A program made the translations under genes and the position numbers. Positions 22,640-31,946 of a stretch of 42,504 nt of DNA are shown piece by piece. Positions within the stretch are counted from its first letter, which is position 1, and each line of letters opens with the position of its first letter. Below the pieces are notes generated by a model. It was not told the origin of the DNA. It worked only from the letters and a program-made list of their open reading frames with translations, and did no database searches. Origin of the DNA: Caldivirga sp. MU80 (lineage in GTDB: Archaea > Thermoproteota > Thermoprotei > Thermoproteales > Thermocladiaceae); contig NZ_LCTF01000022.1 in NCBI RefSeq assembly GCF_001663375.1, positions 1-42,504 on the forward strand, given 5' to 3'.

Positions 22640-23797
22640 ATGGATAATGAGGTTTTCGCCATAAATGTGGCGTCTAGGGTGGGCTATGGGATAATGATCA
22701 TAGCGATACCGTACTACGTGACCAGCAACCTTGGTTTAGTGGGCGTGGTGCTTGCCACTTACCCAATAGCCGAGGCCCTTGCATCAATACCAGTGGGGCT
22801 TATTGTTAATAGGTTTAGGGTTAGTAGCCTAGTTTCAATTGGCCTACTGATTATGGCTACTTCATCACTGCTCTTCGCCATTAACAGCAACTGGGTTATC
22901 TTGGCTGCGCTCCACGGCTTAATGGGTGTAGCAGCCGCAATGATAATAGTCCCCCTGCTCACCGCGGTTACCCGTAGGAGGGTTAGGCTGGGCTTGGGTT
23001 ACGGCGGCTTCTTCTCAACCTACTTCGCTGGATACATAATAGGTATTGGTATTGGCGGCCTAATGCAGGGGATTATTGAGCATGGCTTTGAGGCTGCCAG
23101 GTTATCCATAGTAACAGCGGCCGCAATATTCCTAGCGGCATTACCACTGGCCCTCACCCTTAAGGGACATAGGGGCCCTGGGATTATGGCTAAGTCACTA
23201 GGGCTGAGGAGCGTTGAGTTAATTCCACTGCCGCTCTGGCTGGGCCTAATGATACTGCTGGGCGTGGCCTTCACCCTACCAGGTGGCTTAACAATGCACC
23301 TAAACATAGGCGGCGGCTTCGTGGCGCTTATTTACGTATCAGCAGCCTTAGTACTAGCCCTAGGTATACTAATGTTCGGTTCACTGGTGGATAGGGTGGG
23401 TGCCATCAAGGTTATGGCGATTGGACTGGTGGGCTTATCCGTAGTGATAGGTGTAGCCTACCTGGTGGTTTCAGGTCTACTGAGCATCTACTACGCCATA
23501 GCCCCCCTAGCCCCATCAATGTTCCTGACGTCTGCGCTTGTACCATCTATATACGCCTACGTTGGGCATAGGGCTGAGGAGGGGTCTGAGGGCTTGATAA
23601 TGGGCATATACAACATACCCACGGCAGCCGGCATAGCAATAGGTAACCTAATTGGTGGCTTCTCCCTAAGCCGCCTAGGCCTAGACCTAACGATAATACT
23701 GGCGGCGCTAACACTAGTAATAGCCGTGGCGCTGACGGCGGTAATGTGGATAGTATTGCGTGGGAGGGGGGTTAGTCTTAGTCGTCAGTCGACTTAG
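22640..23797 (+). CDS. MFS transporter
   Basis: 385 residues and about twelve hydrophobic helices. The N-terminal half contains IPVGLIVNRFRVSSLVSIG, a weak form of MFS motif A after helix 2. The mid-chain loop is short (KGHRGPGIMAKSLGLR), and helix 8 is followed by GSLVDRVGAIKVMAIG, the repeat of motif A in the second half. The substrate is unknown. It is alone on its strand between the ATPase gene (divergent) and amt. An AT-rich box (TATTAAGTTA, around 22607-22616) lies about 28 nt before the ATG. Confidence 0.85.
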   Translation: MDNEVFAINVASRVGYGIMIIAIPYYVTSNLGLVGVVLATYPIAEALASIPVGLIVNRFRVSSLVSIGLLIMATSSLLFAINSNWVILAALHGLMGVAAAMIIVPLLTAVTRRRVRLGLGYGGFFSTYFAGYIIGIGIGGLMQGIIEHGFEAARLSIVTAAAIFLAALPLALTLKGHRGPGIMAKSLGLRSVELIPLPLWLGLMILLGVAFTLPGGLTMHLNIGGGFVALIYVSAALVLALGILMFGSLVDRVGAIKVMAIGLVGLSVVIGVAYLVVSGLLSIYYAIAPLAPSMFLTSALVPSIYAYVGHRAEEGSEGLIMGIYNIPTAAGIAIGNLIGGFSLSRLGLDLTIILAALTLVIAVALTAVMWIVLRGRGVSLSRQST

Positions 23798-23935
23798 GCC
23801 TCTTCACCGGTAAGTGTGGGTTCAATTCATCACCCAGGTAAGTTAGTGGCCTGAACAATTAATAAACATTACCCCGTAAATATAGTAAATATAGACGCTC
23901 AGGGGTTAAACCAGGTTGAACAGTTGACTAGTAAA

Positions 23936-23945
23936 GCTTATAAAT
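23936..23945 (+). promoter_or_regulatory. TATA box of amt
   Basis: GCTTATAAAT is centred 25 nt before the ATG at 23965 and supports a leaderless start there. Confidence 0.65.
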
Positions 23946-23964
23946 ATGGCTTCAGCACATATTT

Positions 23965-25440
23965 ATGCCAGGTTCAGTAATAGGGTATATAAATAGAATA
24001 AGGCATGTGATATATATCATGCACGTAGTGCTCGCCACATCCATAATAGCCTCAACTGTCGTCATAACCAGGGCCCAATCCCTGAGCGGCTATCCACAGT
24101 CATCAGTGCCTAACTGGCTTGACACGGGCAGTAATGCATGGGTGCTCACAGCGGCCACATTGGTTGGTTTAATGAGTGTACCAGGCTTAATGCTATTTTA
24201 CGGTGGGCTTACCAGGAGGAAGTATGCCATAAACACCATGATGATGGTCCTCTATGCCTTTTCAGTCGTCCTGGTGCTATGGGTTCTTTTTGAGTATGAA
24301 ATGTCCTTTGGCCCACCCCTACTTTCATTAAGGGGATTCGGCATACTGGGCAAACCAATCCCCCTATTAACCAGTTCGCTACTTGGTTCGCAGGCAGATG
24401 TACCATTAGCCAACCAGCAGCCAAATATAGCCCTACCGACCCTAGTCTACTTCCAATTCGTCTTCGCTGCAATAACACCAGCGCTAATAGTTGGTGCCCT
24501 AATAGAGAGGATGAACTTTAAGGCGTGGATGCTCTTCGTACCCCTCTGGTCCATCTTAGTCTACGCGCCAGTAGCCTACTGGCTGTGGGGAGGCGGCTGG
24601 CTGATGCAATTGGGGGCGGTCGACTTCTCAGGAGGCTACGTAATACACCTTGATGCCGGTGTAGCAGCCGTAGTGGCCGCAATGATGGTTGGGCCAAGGC
24701 TGGATGGCGAGAGGAAGCTGAGCCCACATAACCTAACTCAGGTGGCGGCTGGCCTAGGCCTACTTTGGTTCGGTTGGAATGGGTTCAACGGTGGTGACCC
24801 ATACGGGGTGACTATAGATGCATCCATAGCCGTGTTAAACACTAACCTAGCCGCGGCACTAGCCCTACTAACCTGGGTAATACTAGACGTGGCCTTCTAC
24901 GATAGGCCCAGTTTAACTGGCGCCGCCTCGGGGGCTGTGGCTGGCCTAGTGGGTATAACACCAGCAGCCGGTTACGTTAATGGGCTGGGCGCATTGGCAA
25001 TAGGTGTTGCCTCTGGGGCAGCGGCCTGGGTGTCATTAAACCTAGTCCAGTATAGGCTTAAACCCTTTAAGGGTATTGACGATGCCACGGGCGTATTCTC
25101 AACCCACGCCGTTCCAGGCTTCCTGGGGGGTATTTTAACGGGCTTGTTCGCTGATCCACGCATAACGGGCTTCATAACCCCTGGTTTAACTGGGGCATTG
25201 TATGGGAACCTGTACCAGTTGGTTATTCAACTAGTGGCCGCATTGGTGGTTATAGCCTACAGTGGGTCAGTGACATTCCTAATTCTTAAACTAATCAGTA
25301 AGGTCACACCGCTTAAGTCGCCGCCAACGGTGTTAATGGTCGGTGACCGTGAGCTTCATGGCGAGGTGGCTTATGACGAGTACGCCTTCCCAATGCAGGT
25401 TGAGGTTATTAATGGAAGGGTTAGGGAGGTGAATGAATAA
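23965..25440 (+). CDS. amt: Ammonium transporter (Amt/Mep/Rh)
   Basis: 491 residues and about eleven helices, with a cleavable-looking N-terminal segment (VLATSIIASTVVITRAQS). It shows the Amt signatures: SVPGLMLFYGGLTRRKYA, LIVGALIERMNFKAWMLF, and the two pore histidines His228 (VIHLDAG) and His381 (FSTHAVPG). DPYG after the LLWFGWNGFNGG helix is also typical. Around the second His the usual GVHGVGG reads STHAVPG, a small variation in the pore. It imports ammonium. No GlnK (PII) gene is adjacent, unlike in many prokaryotes, so regulation may differ. Confidence 0.95.
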   Translation: MPGSVIGYINRIRHVIYIMHVVLATSIIASTVVITRAQSLSGYPQSSVPNWLDTGSNAWVLTAATLVGLMSVPGLMLFYGGLTRRKYAINTMMMVLYAFSVVLVLWVLFEYEMSFGPPLLSLRGFGILGKPIPLLTSSLLGSQADVPLANQQPNIALPTLVYFQFVFAAITPALIVGALIERMNFKAWMLFVPLWSILVYAPVAYWLWGGGWLMQLGAVDFSGGYVIHLDAGVAAVVAAMMVGPRLDGERKLSPHNLTQVAAGLGLLWFGWNGFNGGDPYGVTIDASIAVLNTNLAAALALLTWVILDVAFYDRPSLTGAASGAVAGLVGITPAAGYVNGLGALAIGVASGAAAWVSLNLVQYRLKPFKGIDDATGVFSTHAVPGFLGGILTGLFADPRITGFITPGLTGALYGNLYQLVIQLVAALVVIAYSGSVTFLILKLISKVTPLKSPPTVLMVGDRELHGEVAYDEYAFPMQVEVINGRVREVNE

Positions 25441-25538
25441 TCACTCTTTATTAAATGACATTTTAAATAGTATATAGTGTTTATAACTTTAACTATATAT
25501 GGTAATGCTTTTAAATTTATTAGGCGAATAAATGTGTA

Positions 25539-26528
25539 ATGGTTCTCAGGGTTGGGGTTTTGGGTTCAGGCTTCGCGGCTAGGGAACTGCACCTACCTGT
25601 ATTAAGCTCGTTGAGTGGGGTGGAGGTTTCAGCCATATTCGGCATTCCCTATGAGGATGCTTTAATGCTGGCCAGGAGGTTTAAGATACCCAAGGTGACT
25701 GATGACTGGAGGAGTGTGGTTCACGACTCAAGCATAGACGTAGTCCTCGTGGCCACCCCAACCTACACCCACAGGGCCATCGCGGAGGAGGCCATTAAGG
25801 CGGGTAAGCATGTTATGCTTGAGAAGCCCATAGCCCTAACGGTTAAGGATGGTGAGGAGTTGGTTAAGGCCTATGAGGCAGGTGGCGTTAAGTTGATGGT
25901 GGCCCACTGCCTAAGGTTCTGGCCGGAGTACGTTAGGGCCAGGGAGTTGATGATGGCCGGTAGGGTTGGTGAACCGAGGGTTGCTAGGGCTTATAGGCTT
26001 AGTTCACACCCAGGGCGTTGGTTTAGGTTCCAGGAGTTGAGTGGTGGCGTTGCAGTGGACATGAGTATACATGACCTGGACTACCTAAGGTGGACCCTGG
26101 GTGAGGTTAAGAGGGTTTACGCGGTGGGTGGGACGTACTCAAGTGACTCGGCAACATCAATAGACCACTTCATGGCAACCCTTGAGTTTGAAAACGGCGC
26201 CGTGGCCTATGTTGAGGGTTCGTGGGCAATGCCAAGGAACTTCCCATTCACCACGTACCTTGAGATTGCCGGCACAAAGGGCCTACTGACAGTCGACAAC
26301 CAGTTAACCTCAACCATAGAGGCCTACATCGACAACTCGTACTATAGGTATGGGCCAATATACAGGAATGCCTACTACCTGGAGTGGGTCGCCTTCCTGG
26401 ACTGGTTGAACAAGGGTGTGAAGCCGCCCATAGAGCCGGGTGACGCGGTTGAGGCCCTTAGGCTAGCCCTAGCCATAAATAAAAGCATCACTGAGGGTAG
26501 GGTGGTTAACCCAGGCGAGGTGAGGTGA
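25539..26528 (+). CDS. Gfo/Idh/MocA-family dehydrogenase 1
   Basis: 329 residues. The N-terminal Rossmann motif VGVLGSGFAARELHLP binds NAD(P), and the family motif EKPIALTVKDGEELV holds the conserved Lys. The C-terminal half has GGVAVDMSIHDLDYLRW, where the His is catalytic in many members. Such enzymes oxidise sugars, inositols or their derivatives. The next gene, a paralogue, starts one base after its stop. A TATA-like box (GCTTTTAAAT, 25507-25516) is 27 nt before the ATG. Confidence 0.9.
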   Translation: MVLRVGVLGSGFAARELHLPVLSSLSGVEVSAIFGIPYEDALMLARRFKIPKVTDDWRSVVHDSSIDVVLVATPTYTHRAIAEEAIKAGKHVMLEKPIALTVKDGEELVKAYEAGGVKLMVAHCLRFWPEYVRARELMMAGRVGEPRVARAYRLSSHPGRWFRFQELSGGVAVDMSIHDLDYLRWTLGEVKRVYAVGGTYSSDSATSIDHFMATLEFENGAVAYVEGSWAMPRNFPFTTYLEIAGTKGLLTVDNQLTSTIEAYIDNSYYRYGPIYRNAYYLEWVAFLDWLNKGVKPPIEPGDAVEALRLALAINKSITEGRVVNPGEVR

Positions 26529-26529
26529 C

Positions 26530-27531
26530 ATGGTGCTCAGGTTTGCCGTAGTCTCATATGCACACATGCATGCCTGGAGTTACACTAGGGCTATTAAGGA
26601 GCTTGAGACTGAGGGTAAGGCAACGCTGGAGGCCATATTTGACAACAACACCGATAGGTTGAGGAGGGCCCAGGAGGTGTTTAAGCCTAGGAGGGTTTAC
26701 AACGACTTCAACAGGCTGATGGCTGATGGGGGCTTTGACGCCGCTGTGGTTGCGTCCGAGAACGCTAGGCACATAACTTATGCGCTACCCTTAATCAAGG
26801 CTGGGGTCCACGTCATAGTTGAGAAGCCGATAACAACAACTGTGAGGGATGCCGTTGAGATGGTTAACGAGGCGGATAGGCGTGGGGTTAAGCTACAGGT
26901 GGCCTTCGTCATGAGGTACCACGACGCCGTGGTGGAGGCTAAGAATAGGATTGGTGAATTCGGGAGGATTAAGGCCATCACGGCGACGAACCATGGAACA
27001 TGCCCCTACGACTGGTTCGTTGACCCAGAGCTGGCTGGTGGTGGGGCGATGATGGATCACATAGTTCACGTGGCTGACTTGATAAGGTGGTTCACAGGTA
27101 AGGAGTTTGAGGAGGTCTCAGCCTTCGTGGGTAGGAACATTAGGCCTGAGCTCAAGGTTGAGGACAACGGGTTAATACTAGCCAAGTTAACCGACGGAAC
27201 GCCCGTATCCATAGACTCAAGCTGGTCGAGGCATGGAACATGGCCAATATGGGGTGACGTGTACATGAGGATGCTCGCTGACCATGGGGTATTAACCATA
27301 AACGCCTTCAACCAGAACATATCCCTAGCCGACGATAAGGGCTTCCACTGGGTGGGCTTCGGCCCAGATGCGGATAGGAACATGATTGAGGACTTCATAA
27401 GGGTCGTTAATGAGGGTAGTCAACCGAGGGCAAGCGGGCTGGATGGCCTAAGGGCCCTTGAGGTAGTGGTTGCGGCGTACAAATCATGGAGGGAGGGTAG
27501 GCCGGTTAAGATAAGCGAGGTTAGGGTTTAA
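26530..27531 (+). CDS. Gfo/Idh/MocA-family dehydrogenase 2
   Basis: 333 residues. It carries EKPITTTVRDAVEMV, then the C-terminal half GGGAMMDHIVHVADLIRW with a candidate catalytic His. The N-terminal nucleotide-binding loop is unusual: AVVSYAHMHAWSYTRAI lacks the GxGxxG seen in its neighbour, so cofactor binding may differ. It is co-transcribed with the first dehydrogenase and upstream of the ABC permease operon, which suggests that the two act in sequence or as a pair on an imported sugar or sugar acid. Confidence 0.88.
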   Translation: MVLRFAVVSYAHMHAWSYTRAIKELETEGKATLEAIFDNNTDRLRRAQEVFKPRRVYNDFNRLMADGGFDAAVVASENARHITYALPLIKAGVHVIVEKPITTTVRDAVEMVNEADRRGVKLQVAFVMRYHDAVVEAKNRIGEFGRIKAITATNHGTCPYDWFVDPELAGGGAMMDHIVHVADLIRWFTGKEFEEVSAFVGRNIRPELKVEDNGLILAKLTDGTPVSIDSSWSRHGTWPIWGDVYMRMLADHGVLTINAFNQNISLADDKGFHWVGFGPDADRNMIEDFIRVVNEGSQPRASGLDGLRALEVVVAAYKSWREGRPVKISEVRV

Positions 27532-27644
27532 CAGCACCTTAAGGATAAAATAAAAGATAAAAACAGGGATAAATCAACAAAAATACCCAGTTGTATACGG
27601 CATTGAGGAAAAAGTATATTAACACCCATGCATCATAATAATAT

Positions 27645-28652
27645 ATGAGGGTGGATTGGTTAATCAGGAGAGCTGGACTAGCATTAGCCACCTGGTTCGT
27701 GGCACTACTAATATCATACGTACTGTTTGAGTATGCTCCAGTCAACCCAATAAACTACATAATGACGCAGCTGGGTCTTTTAGGGGGTAGTGGCACAAGC
27801 CCAATGTTGATGAGTAAGGGTAGTTTTGAGTACATCGAGCAATGGGCCTCGGCATTCATGATTCACGGTAACCCAGTCCTAGGCTTTGCCCAGTACATGG
27901 TCAACACGTTTAAGGGTAATTGGGGATGGTCAGTGGTCTACGGGTTACCGGTACTAACCCTAATAGCAAGGTACCTACCCTGGACTTTGTTTATTGTTGT
28001 TTCTGCTAATTTGATTAGTTTCTTTGTTGGTGTTTATCTTGGTCAGTATATGGCTTATCATAGGGGTGGTTTGGGTGATCAGGCTATCACGCAGTTCATA
28101 ACAGTAAAGAGGTCAATACCCGTCTACATATACGCCGCCCTACTGATATACTTCCTGGGCTTCGAATACCACATATTCCCAACCCACGGAGCCTACAGCG
28201 GCACACCTGGATTCAACCTTAGGTTCATTACCAGTGTTCTTTATCATGCTGCTTTGCCTATCTTCACCCTTGCCTTCGCCTCCTTTGGTCATTGGGCTCT
28301 CAGCATGAGGGGTAACATTATCTCAGTCCTAGGTGAAGACTACGTGACCTACGCTGAGGCAAGGGGCCTACCAAGCAGCTGGATACAGAGAAGATACGTA
28401 GGAAGAAACGCACTACTACCACTATACACAGGAATAATAATAGCACTAGGTACATCATTCGGTGGCGCTGTTTTCGTAGAGTCAGTCTTCTCGTACCCTG
28501 GGGTTGGTGCACTATTATCCTCATCGTTGGGTAACGGTGATTGGGCCCTTGGAATGGGCATACTACTAATACTGATCCTGGCCGTGGTGCTGGGCATGGT
28601 TATAGCCGACTTAACCTACTCACTAATAGACCCAAGGGTGAGGCAAGGATGA
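27645..28652 (+). CDS. ABC transporter permease, DppB/OppB type
   Basis: 335 residues and about six helices. The N-terminal signature MRVDWLIRRAGLALATWFVALL leads into a long periplasmic-side loop. The inner-membrane coupling loop EDYVTYAEARGLPSSWIQRRYVGRNALLP is the EAA-type motif that meets the ATPase. It ends in TYSLIDPRVRQG, as is standard in DppB. The TATA box (27614-27623) is 27 nt before the ATG. The stop overlaps the ATG of the DppC gene (ATGA). A segment near 27981-28080 has unusually T-rich third codon positions compared with its flanks. Confidence 0.93.
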   Translation: MRVDWLIRRAGLALATWFVALLISYVLFEYAPVNPINYIMTQLGLLGGSGTSPMLMSKGSFEYIEQWASAFMIHGNPVLGFAQYMVNTFKGNWGWSVVYGLPVLTLIARYLPWTLFIVVSANLISFFVGVYLGQYMAYHRGGLGDQAITQFITVKRSIPVYIYAALLIYFLGFEYHIFPTHGAYSGTPGFNLRFITSVLYHAALPIFTLAFASFGHWALSMRGNIISVLGEDYVTYAEARGLPSSWIQRRYVGRNALLPLYTGIIIALGTSFGGAVFVESVFSYPGVGALLSSSLGNGDWALGMGILLILILAVVLGMVIADLTYSLIDPRVRQG

Positions 28653-29545
28653 TGGAGATCAGTTACGGTAGGGTTGAGGGTATCCTTAGGGGTATTGGAA
28701 GGACGCTGAGGATGATTTGGAGCAGTAAGGCTGCTAGGTTTGGGTTACTGGTCTTACTATTCTACATACTCATGGCCGCCATCGGCCCCATAATACTACC
28801 CTTAAAGCCAGTGATAGCGAGTTCAACCAACGTTTTCCAGCCTCCTAGGCTTTGGCCACCAATATACTGGTTCGGGACAGACAACGTGGGTGTGCCCCTC
28901 ACCGTGGATATAGTTAATGGGGCGCCCTTCGTGCTTGAGGTTAGCCTACTCTCGGCACTATACACCACCGTGCTAGGCTTATTGGTTGGTATTGTGGCTG
29001 GCTTTAAGGGTGGCTATGCTGACGCAGCCTTATCATTCGTAAGCCAAGTATTGATGACGATACCAAGCCTGCTCCTGGTCATGATAATGGCCACCATGAT
29101 ACACACAAATAACCCATTCATACTATCTGGGATACTCAGCATAACCGGCTGGACCGGCCTGGCGCTCTCGGTTAGGTCACAGATACTTGCAATGAGGGAG
29201 TACCCGTACATTGAGGTGTCTAGGGTGCTTGGGTTATCGGGGAGCTACATATTATTCAAGGAGATAACACCCAAGATAATGCCCTACGTCTGGATAAACT
29301 TCATACTAAACATGGAGGGTGCCGTGTACGCTGCAGTGGGCCTATACTTCCTAGGGCTACTGCCCTACCAAAACTATAACTGGGGTGCGTTAATAAACCA
29401 GGCATTAAGCTACGGGGCATACTTCGGCGGGAGGGCACTGCTAATATTAGTGGTTCCCGTGGTCTTCGTCACACTATACATGGTTGCGCTGATTGAGTTA
29501 GCCTATGGTATCGATGAGATAATAAACCCGAGGTTAAGGAAATAA
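28649..29545 (+). CDS. ABC transporter permease, DppC/OppC type
   Basis: 298 residues from ATG 28649, which overlaps the DppB stop codon in ATGA (translational coupling). It has an N-terminal helix (FGLLVLLFYILMAAIGPIILP), then WFGTDNVGVPLTVDIVNGAP, the family's FGTDxxGRD-type segment with a changed end. The coupling loop REYPYIEVSRVLGLSGSYILF is the EAA motif. The C-terminus YGIDEIINPRLRK is family-typical. The partner DppB is upstream and the solute-binding protein is downstream. No ATPase subunit is encoded next to them. Confidence 0.92.
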   Translation: MMEISYGRVEGILRGIGRTLRMIWSSKAARFGLLVLLFYILMAAIGPIILPLKPVIASSTNVFQPPRLWPPIYWFGTDNVGVPLTVDIVNGAPFVLEVSLLSALYTTVLGLLVGIVAGFKGGYADAALSFVSQVLMTIPSLLLVMIMATMIHTNNPFILSGILSITGWTGLALSVRSQILAMREYPYIEVSRVLGLSGSYILFKEITPKIMPYVWINFILNMEGAVYAAVGLYFLGLLPYQNYNWGALINQALSYGAYFGGRALLILVVPVVFVTLYMVALIELAYGIDEIINPRLRK

Positions 29546-29593
29546 CTCAAATATTTATCAATATTTATGAAACGATAATTTATATAGGATAAA

Positions 29594-29603
29594 ATTTATA
29601 AAG
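29594..29603 (+). promoter_or_regulatory. TATA box of second solute-binding protein
   Basis: ATTTATAAAG is centred 27 nt before ATG 29625. It gives the binding protein its own promoter apart from the permease operon, which would allow higher expression. Confidence 0.6.
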
Positions 29604-29624
29604 TAGTATACAGACACCTATACT

Positions 29625-31805
29625 ATGGTTAACTGGGGTAAGTACCTACTACTCGGTGTACTAGGTGTATCAATAGTGGTGGTGAGTCTGCTTGTGGTGT
29701 GGCATGGTTCCCCTGGTTATGTTGTTAAGGCTCAGCAGTATAATATCACGCCTTATAATACGCTGTATGTCTTCACTATCAGGAGCCCACCTTTGACTGG
29801 CATGTCACTTTATAATCCGAATATTTTCCACGGTGGCATCGCTTGGTACGGCGTTGTTCAATCCCATGTGGCTGCCGCCAACTATACGACAGGTGAGGAG
29901 ATTCCTATTTTAGCTGAGAATTGGACCCTTCAAGTTTTGCCCAATGGCTCACTGGCCATCTTCATCACCCTTAGGCATAGTGGTATGAGTAATGGTCAGC
30001 CGGTCACCTGTTGGGATGTCTTGACTAGCAACATTGCCAATGGTTTAATCCACAACATGTGGGGTAACGTGTCAATCATAGACAACTACACGTGCGTGGT
30101 CAGGATGGCGCAGGGCTACTACCTACCCCCAACAAGCCCGGCGGCTGAGGCTTATGACATATTCTGGGCGTTAAACTGGGGTGGCGTAGCCCTAGTTTGG
30201 CCCTATGTTACGTGGAAGTCTTTAGTTGATGCTGCCTTGGCTAACTATAGCTGGCTTTGGTTATTTAACTTTGGTAATGCCACTCAGCAGGCTGAGGCCA
30301 GAAATATGTTATCATCTTTAATCAACGAGTTGTTCACAGCCACAATACCGCCTAACTCACCAACCACCGGCCCATTCTACGTCTGCGACATAACACCGGA
30401 ATACATTCTACTATGCAAGAACCCGTACTGGTACGATGCTAAGGACATTAAGGTTGATTACATTGTTGAGTGGCAGTACTCATCAATGACGCAAGTCTAT
30501 GCAGCCTTAGCCTCAGGCAAGATAAGCATTTGGAACACTGGGCCTGGTTCACTATCACCATCAATAGTGACTACTATTCTAAGCAACCCCAATATGAAGA
30601 TGTTTGTGATACCGTGGTGGGGTGGTGATGCGCTTTACTTCAACTTCCTTAACCCGTGGTTGGCTATGCCCCAGGTTAGGCAGGCTATCTACTACGCAGT
30701 GAACTGGACCCAGCTAGCCCAGGCTGCCTATGGACCAGAATTCATCCTACCCTCACCAATGCCTCAGGTTGGTATTATGAATGACAAGTACCCAAGCCTA
30801 GTTCAGGAGGTTGCCAGCTACTGGGCCTCACAAGGTTCACCACTAATCAACTACACTTATAATGCAAGTCTAGCTGCTCAGTTGCTTGAGTCCGTTGGCT
30901 TCACTAAGAAGGGTGGCGTATGGTACACGCCGAATGGTTCACAATTCACACTAACAATATACATATCGTCAGGCGCTGCACCACCACAGTTAGCACTAGT
31001 CAATGCAATAGCTAACGCATTAACAAGCTTCGGAATAACTACAACGGTAGTCACATACCCAAGTGCAGAATTCAGAACGGTAGTTCAAGAGGGTAAGTAC
31101 GATCTAATACTCCTGTATTATGATGGTGCGCCTGAGCCTGGCCTACCATCATTCTTCCCAGAGGGTCCAATACCTGCAGCATACTTCCAAGGCTACCCAT
31201 TGAATGCGACACACTGGAACATGGTGATTACGTTACCCAATGGTACTCAAATATCTCCACTGCAGGCGTGCTACAAGTACCTACTGTCACCGGCAAGTAC
31301 GTTTAGGTGTTATGCCATATCAATGTGGGCTTGGAACCACTACGTCCCATTCATACAGATAGATAGGAATACCCAAGTATTCTTCCTAAACACCCAGTAC
31401 ATTAACTGGCCGCTGAATGACACGTCAATATGGACTCAATTACCGATTATACAAACTGAGGCATGGACGGAATTATTAAAGCACATCTCATTCAAGGTAC
31501 CAACCACCACAGCCACTACTACGACTACTAGTCCTGTTGCTACTACGGTTTCTACTACGACTACTGTGACTTCTACGACCACTGTTGTTACTTCTACGAC
31601 TGTTGTTAGTGGTACCACCACGACCTACACCACCACATCCACAGTACCAGTAACAAGCACAGTCACGGTAACAGCAACAGCACCACCAACAACGGTAACA
31701 GTCACCAAACCAGTAATCAGCACAACACTAGTGATCGCAATAGTAGTAATTGTAGTAGTCATAGTAGCGGCAGTAGTAGCAGTAATAGCACTAAGGAGGA
31801 GGTAA
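29625..31805 (+). CDS. Membrane-anchored ABC solute-binding protein, family 5
   Basis: 726 residues. An N-terminal hydrophobic segment (YLLLGVLGVSIVVVSLLVVW) is followed by the family 5 domain with ILAENWTLQVLPNGSLAIF and MPQVRQAIYYAVNWTQLAQA. A Thr/Ser-rich stalk leads to KPVIST, a membrane helix and a final RRR. The anchor is very like that of the protein at 3118-5481. It probably captures oligosaccharides or oligopeptides for the permeases at 27645-29545. Because the two dehydrogenase genes sit upstream, a sugar is the more likely ligand; this is inferred. Confidence 0.9.
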   Translation: MVNWGKYLLLGVLGVSIVVVSLLVVWHGSPGYVVKAQQYNITPYNTLYVFTIRSPPLTGMSLYNPNIFHGGIAWYGVVQSHVAAANYTTGEEIPILAENWTLQVLPNGSLAIFITLRHSGMSNGQPVTCWDVLTSNIANGLIHNMWGNVSIIDNYTCVVRMAQGYYLPPTSPAAEAYDIFWALNWGGVALVWPYVTWKSLVDAALANYSWLWLFNFGNATQQAEARNMLSSLINELFTATIPPNSPTTGPFYVCDITPEYILLCKNPYWYDAKDIKVDYIVEWQYSSMTQVYAALASGKISIWNTGPGSLSPSIVTTILSNPNMKMFVIPWWGGDALYFNFLNPWLAMPQVRQAIYYAVNWTQLAQAAYGPEFILPSPMPQVGIMNDKYPSLVQEVASYWASQGSPLINYTYNASLAAQLLESVGFTKKGGVWYTPNGSQFTLTIYISSGAAPPQLALVNAIANALTSFGITTTVVTYPSAEFRTVVQEGKYDLILLYYDGAPEPGLPSFFPEGPIPAAYFQGYPLNATHWNMVITLPNGTQISPLQACYKYLLSPASTFRCYAISMWAWNHYVPFIQIDRNTQVFFLNTQYINWPLNDTSIWTQLPIIQTEAWTELLKHISFKVPTTTATTTTTSPVATTVSTTTTVTSTTTVVTSTTVVSGTTTTYTTTSTVPVTSTVTVTATAPPTTVTVTKPVISTTLVIAIVVIVVVIVAAVVAVIALRRR

Positions 31806-31915
31806 AGTCATGTGATGTAACTAGATTTTAAAATCATTTATCTCTTTTTCATTTCCGTAATCTTTAAGGCTTCCCTTTATATCATTACTTAGGTAATGAT
31901 TATTATTTGGTGAAA

Positions 31916-31925
31916 GGTTTAAAGT
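31916..31925 (+). promoter_or_regulatory. TATA box deciding the start of the RuvC-like protein
   Basis: GGTTTAAAGT is centred about 27 nt before GTG 31947, favouring GTG 31947 over the neighbouring TTG 31944. Confidence 0.5.
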
Positions 31926-31946
31926 GGGCTATGTAAGTAATGCTTG

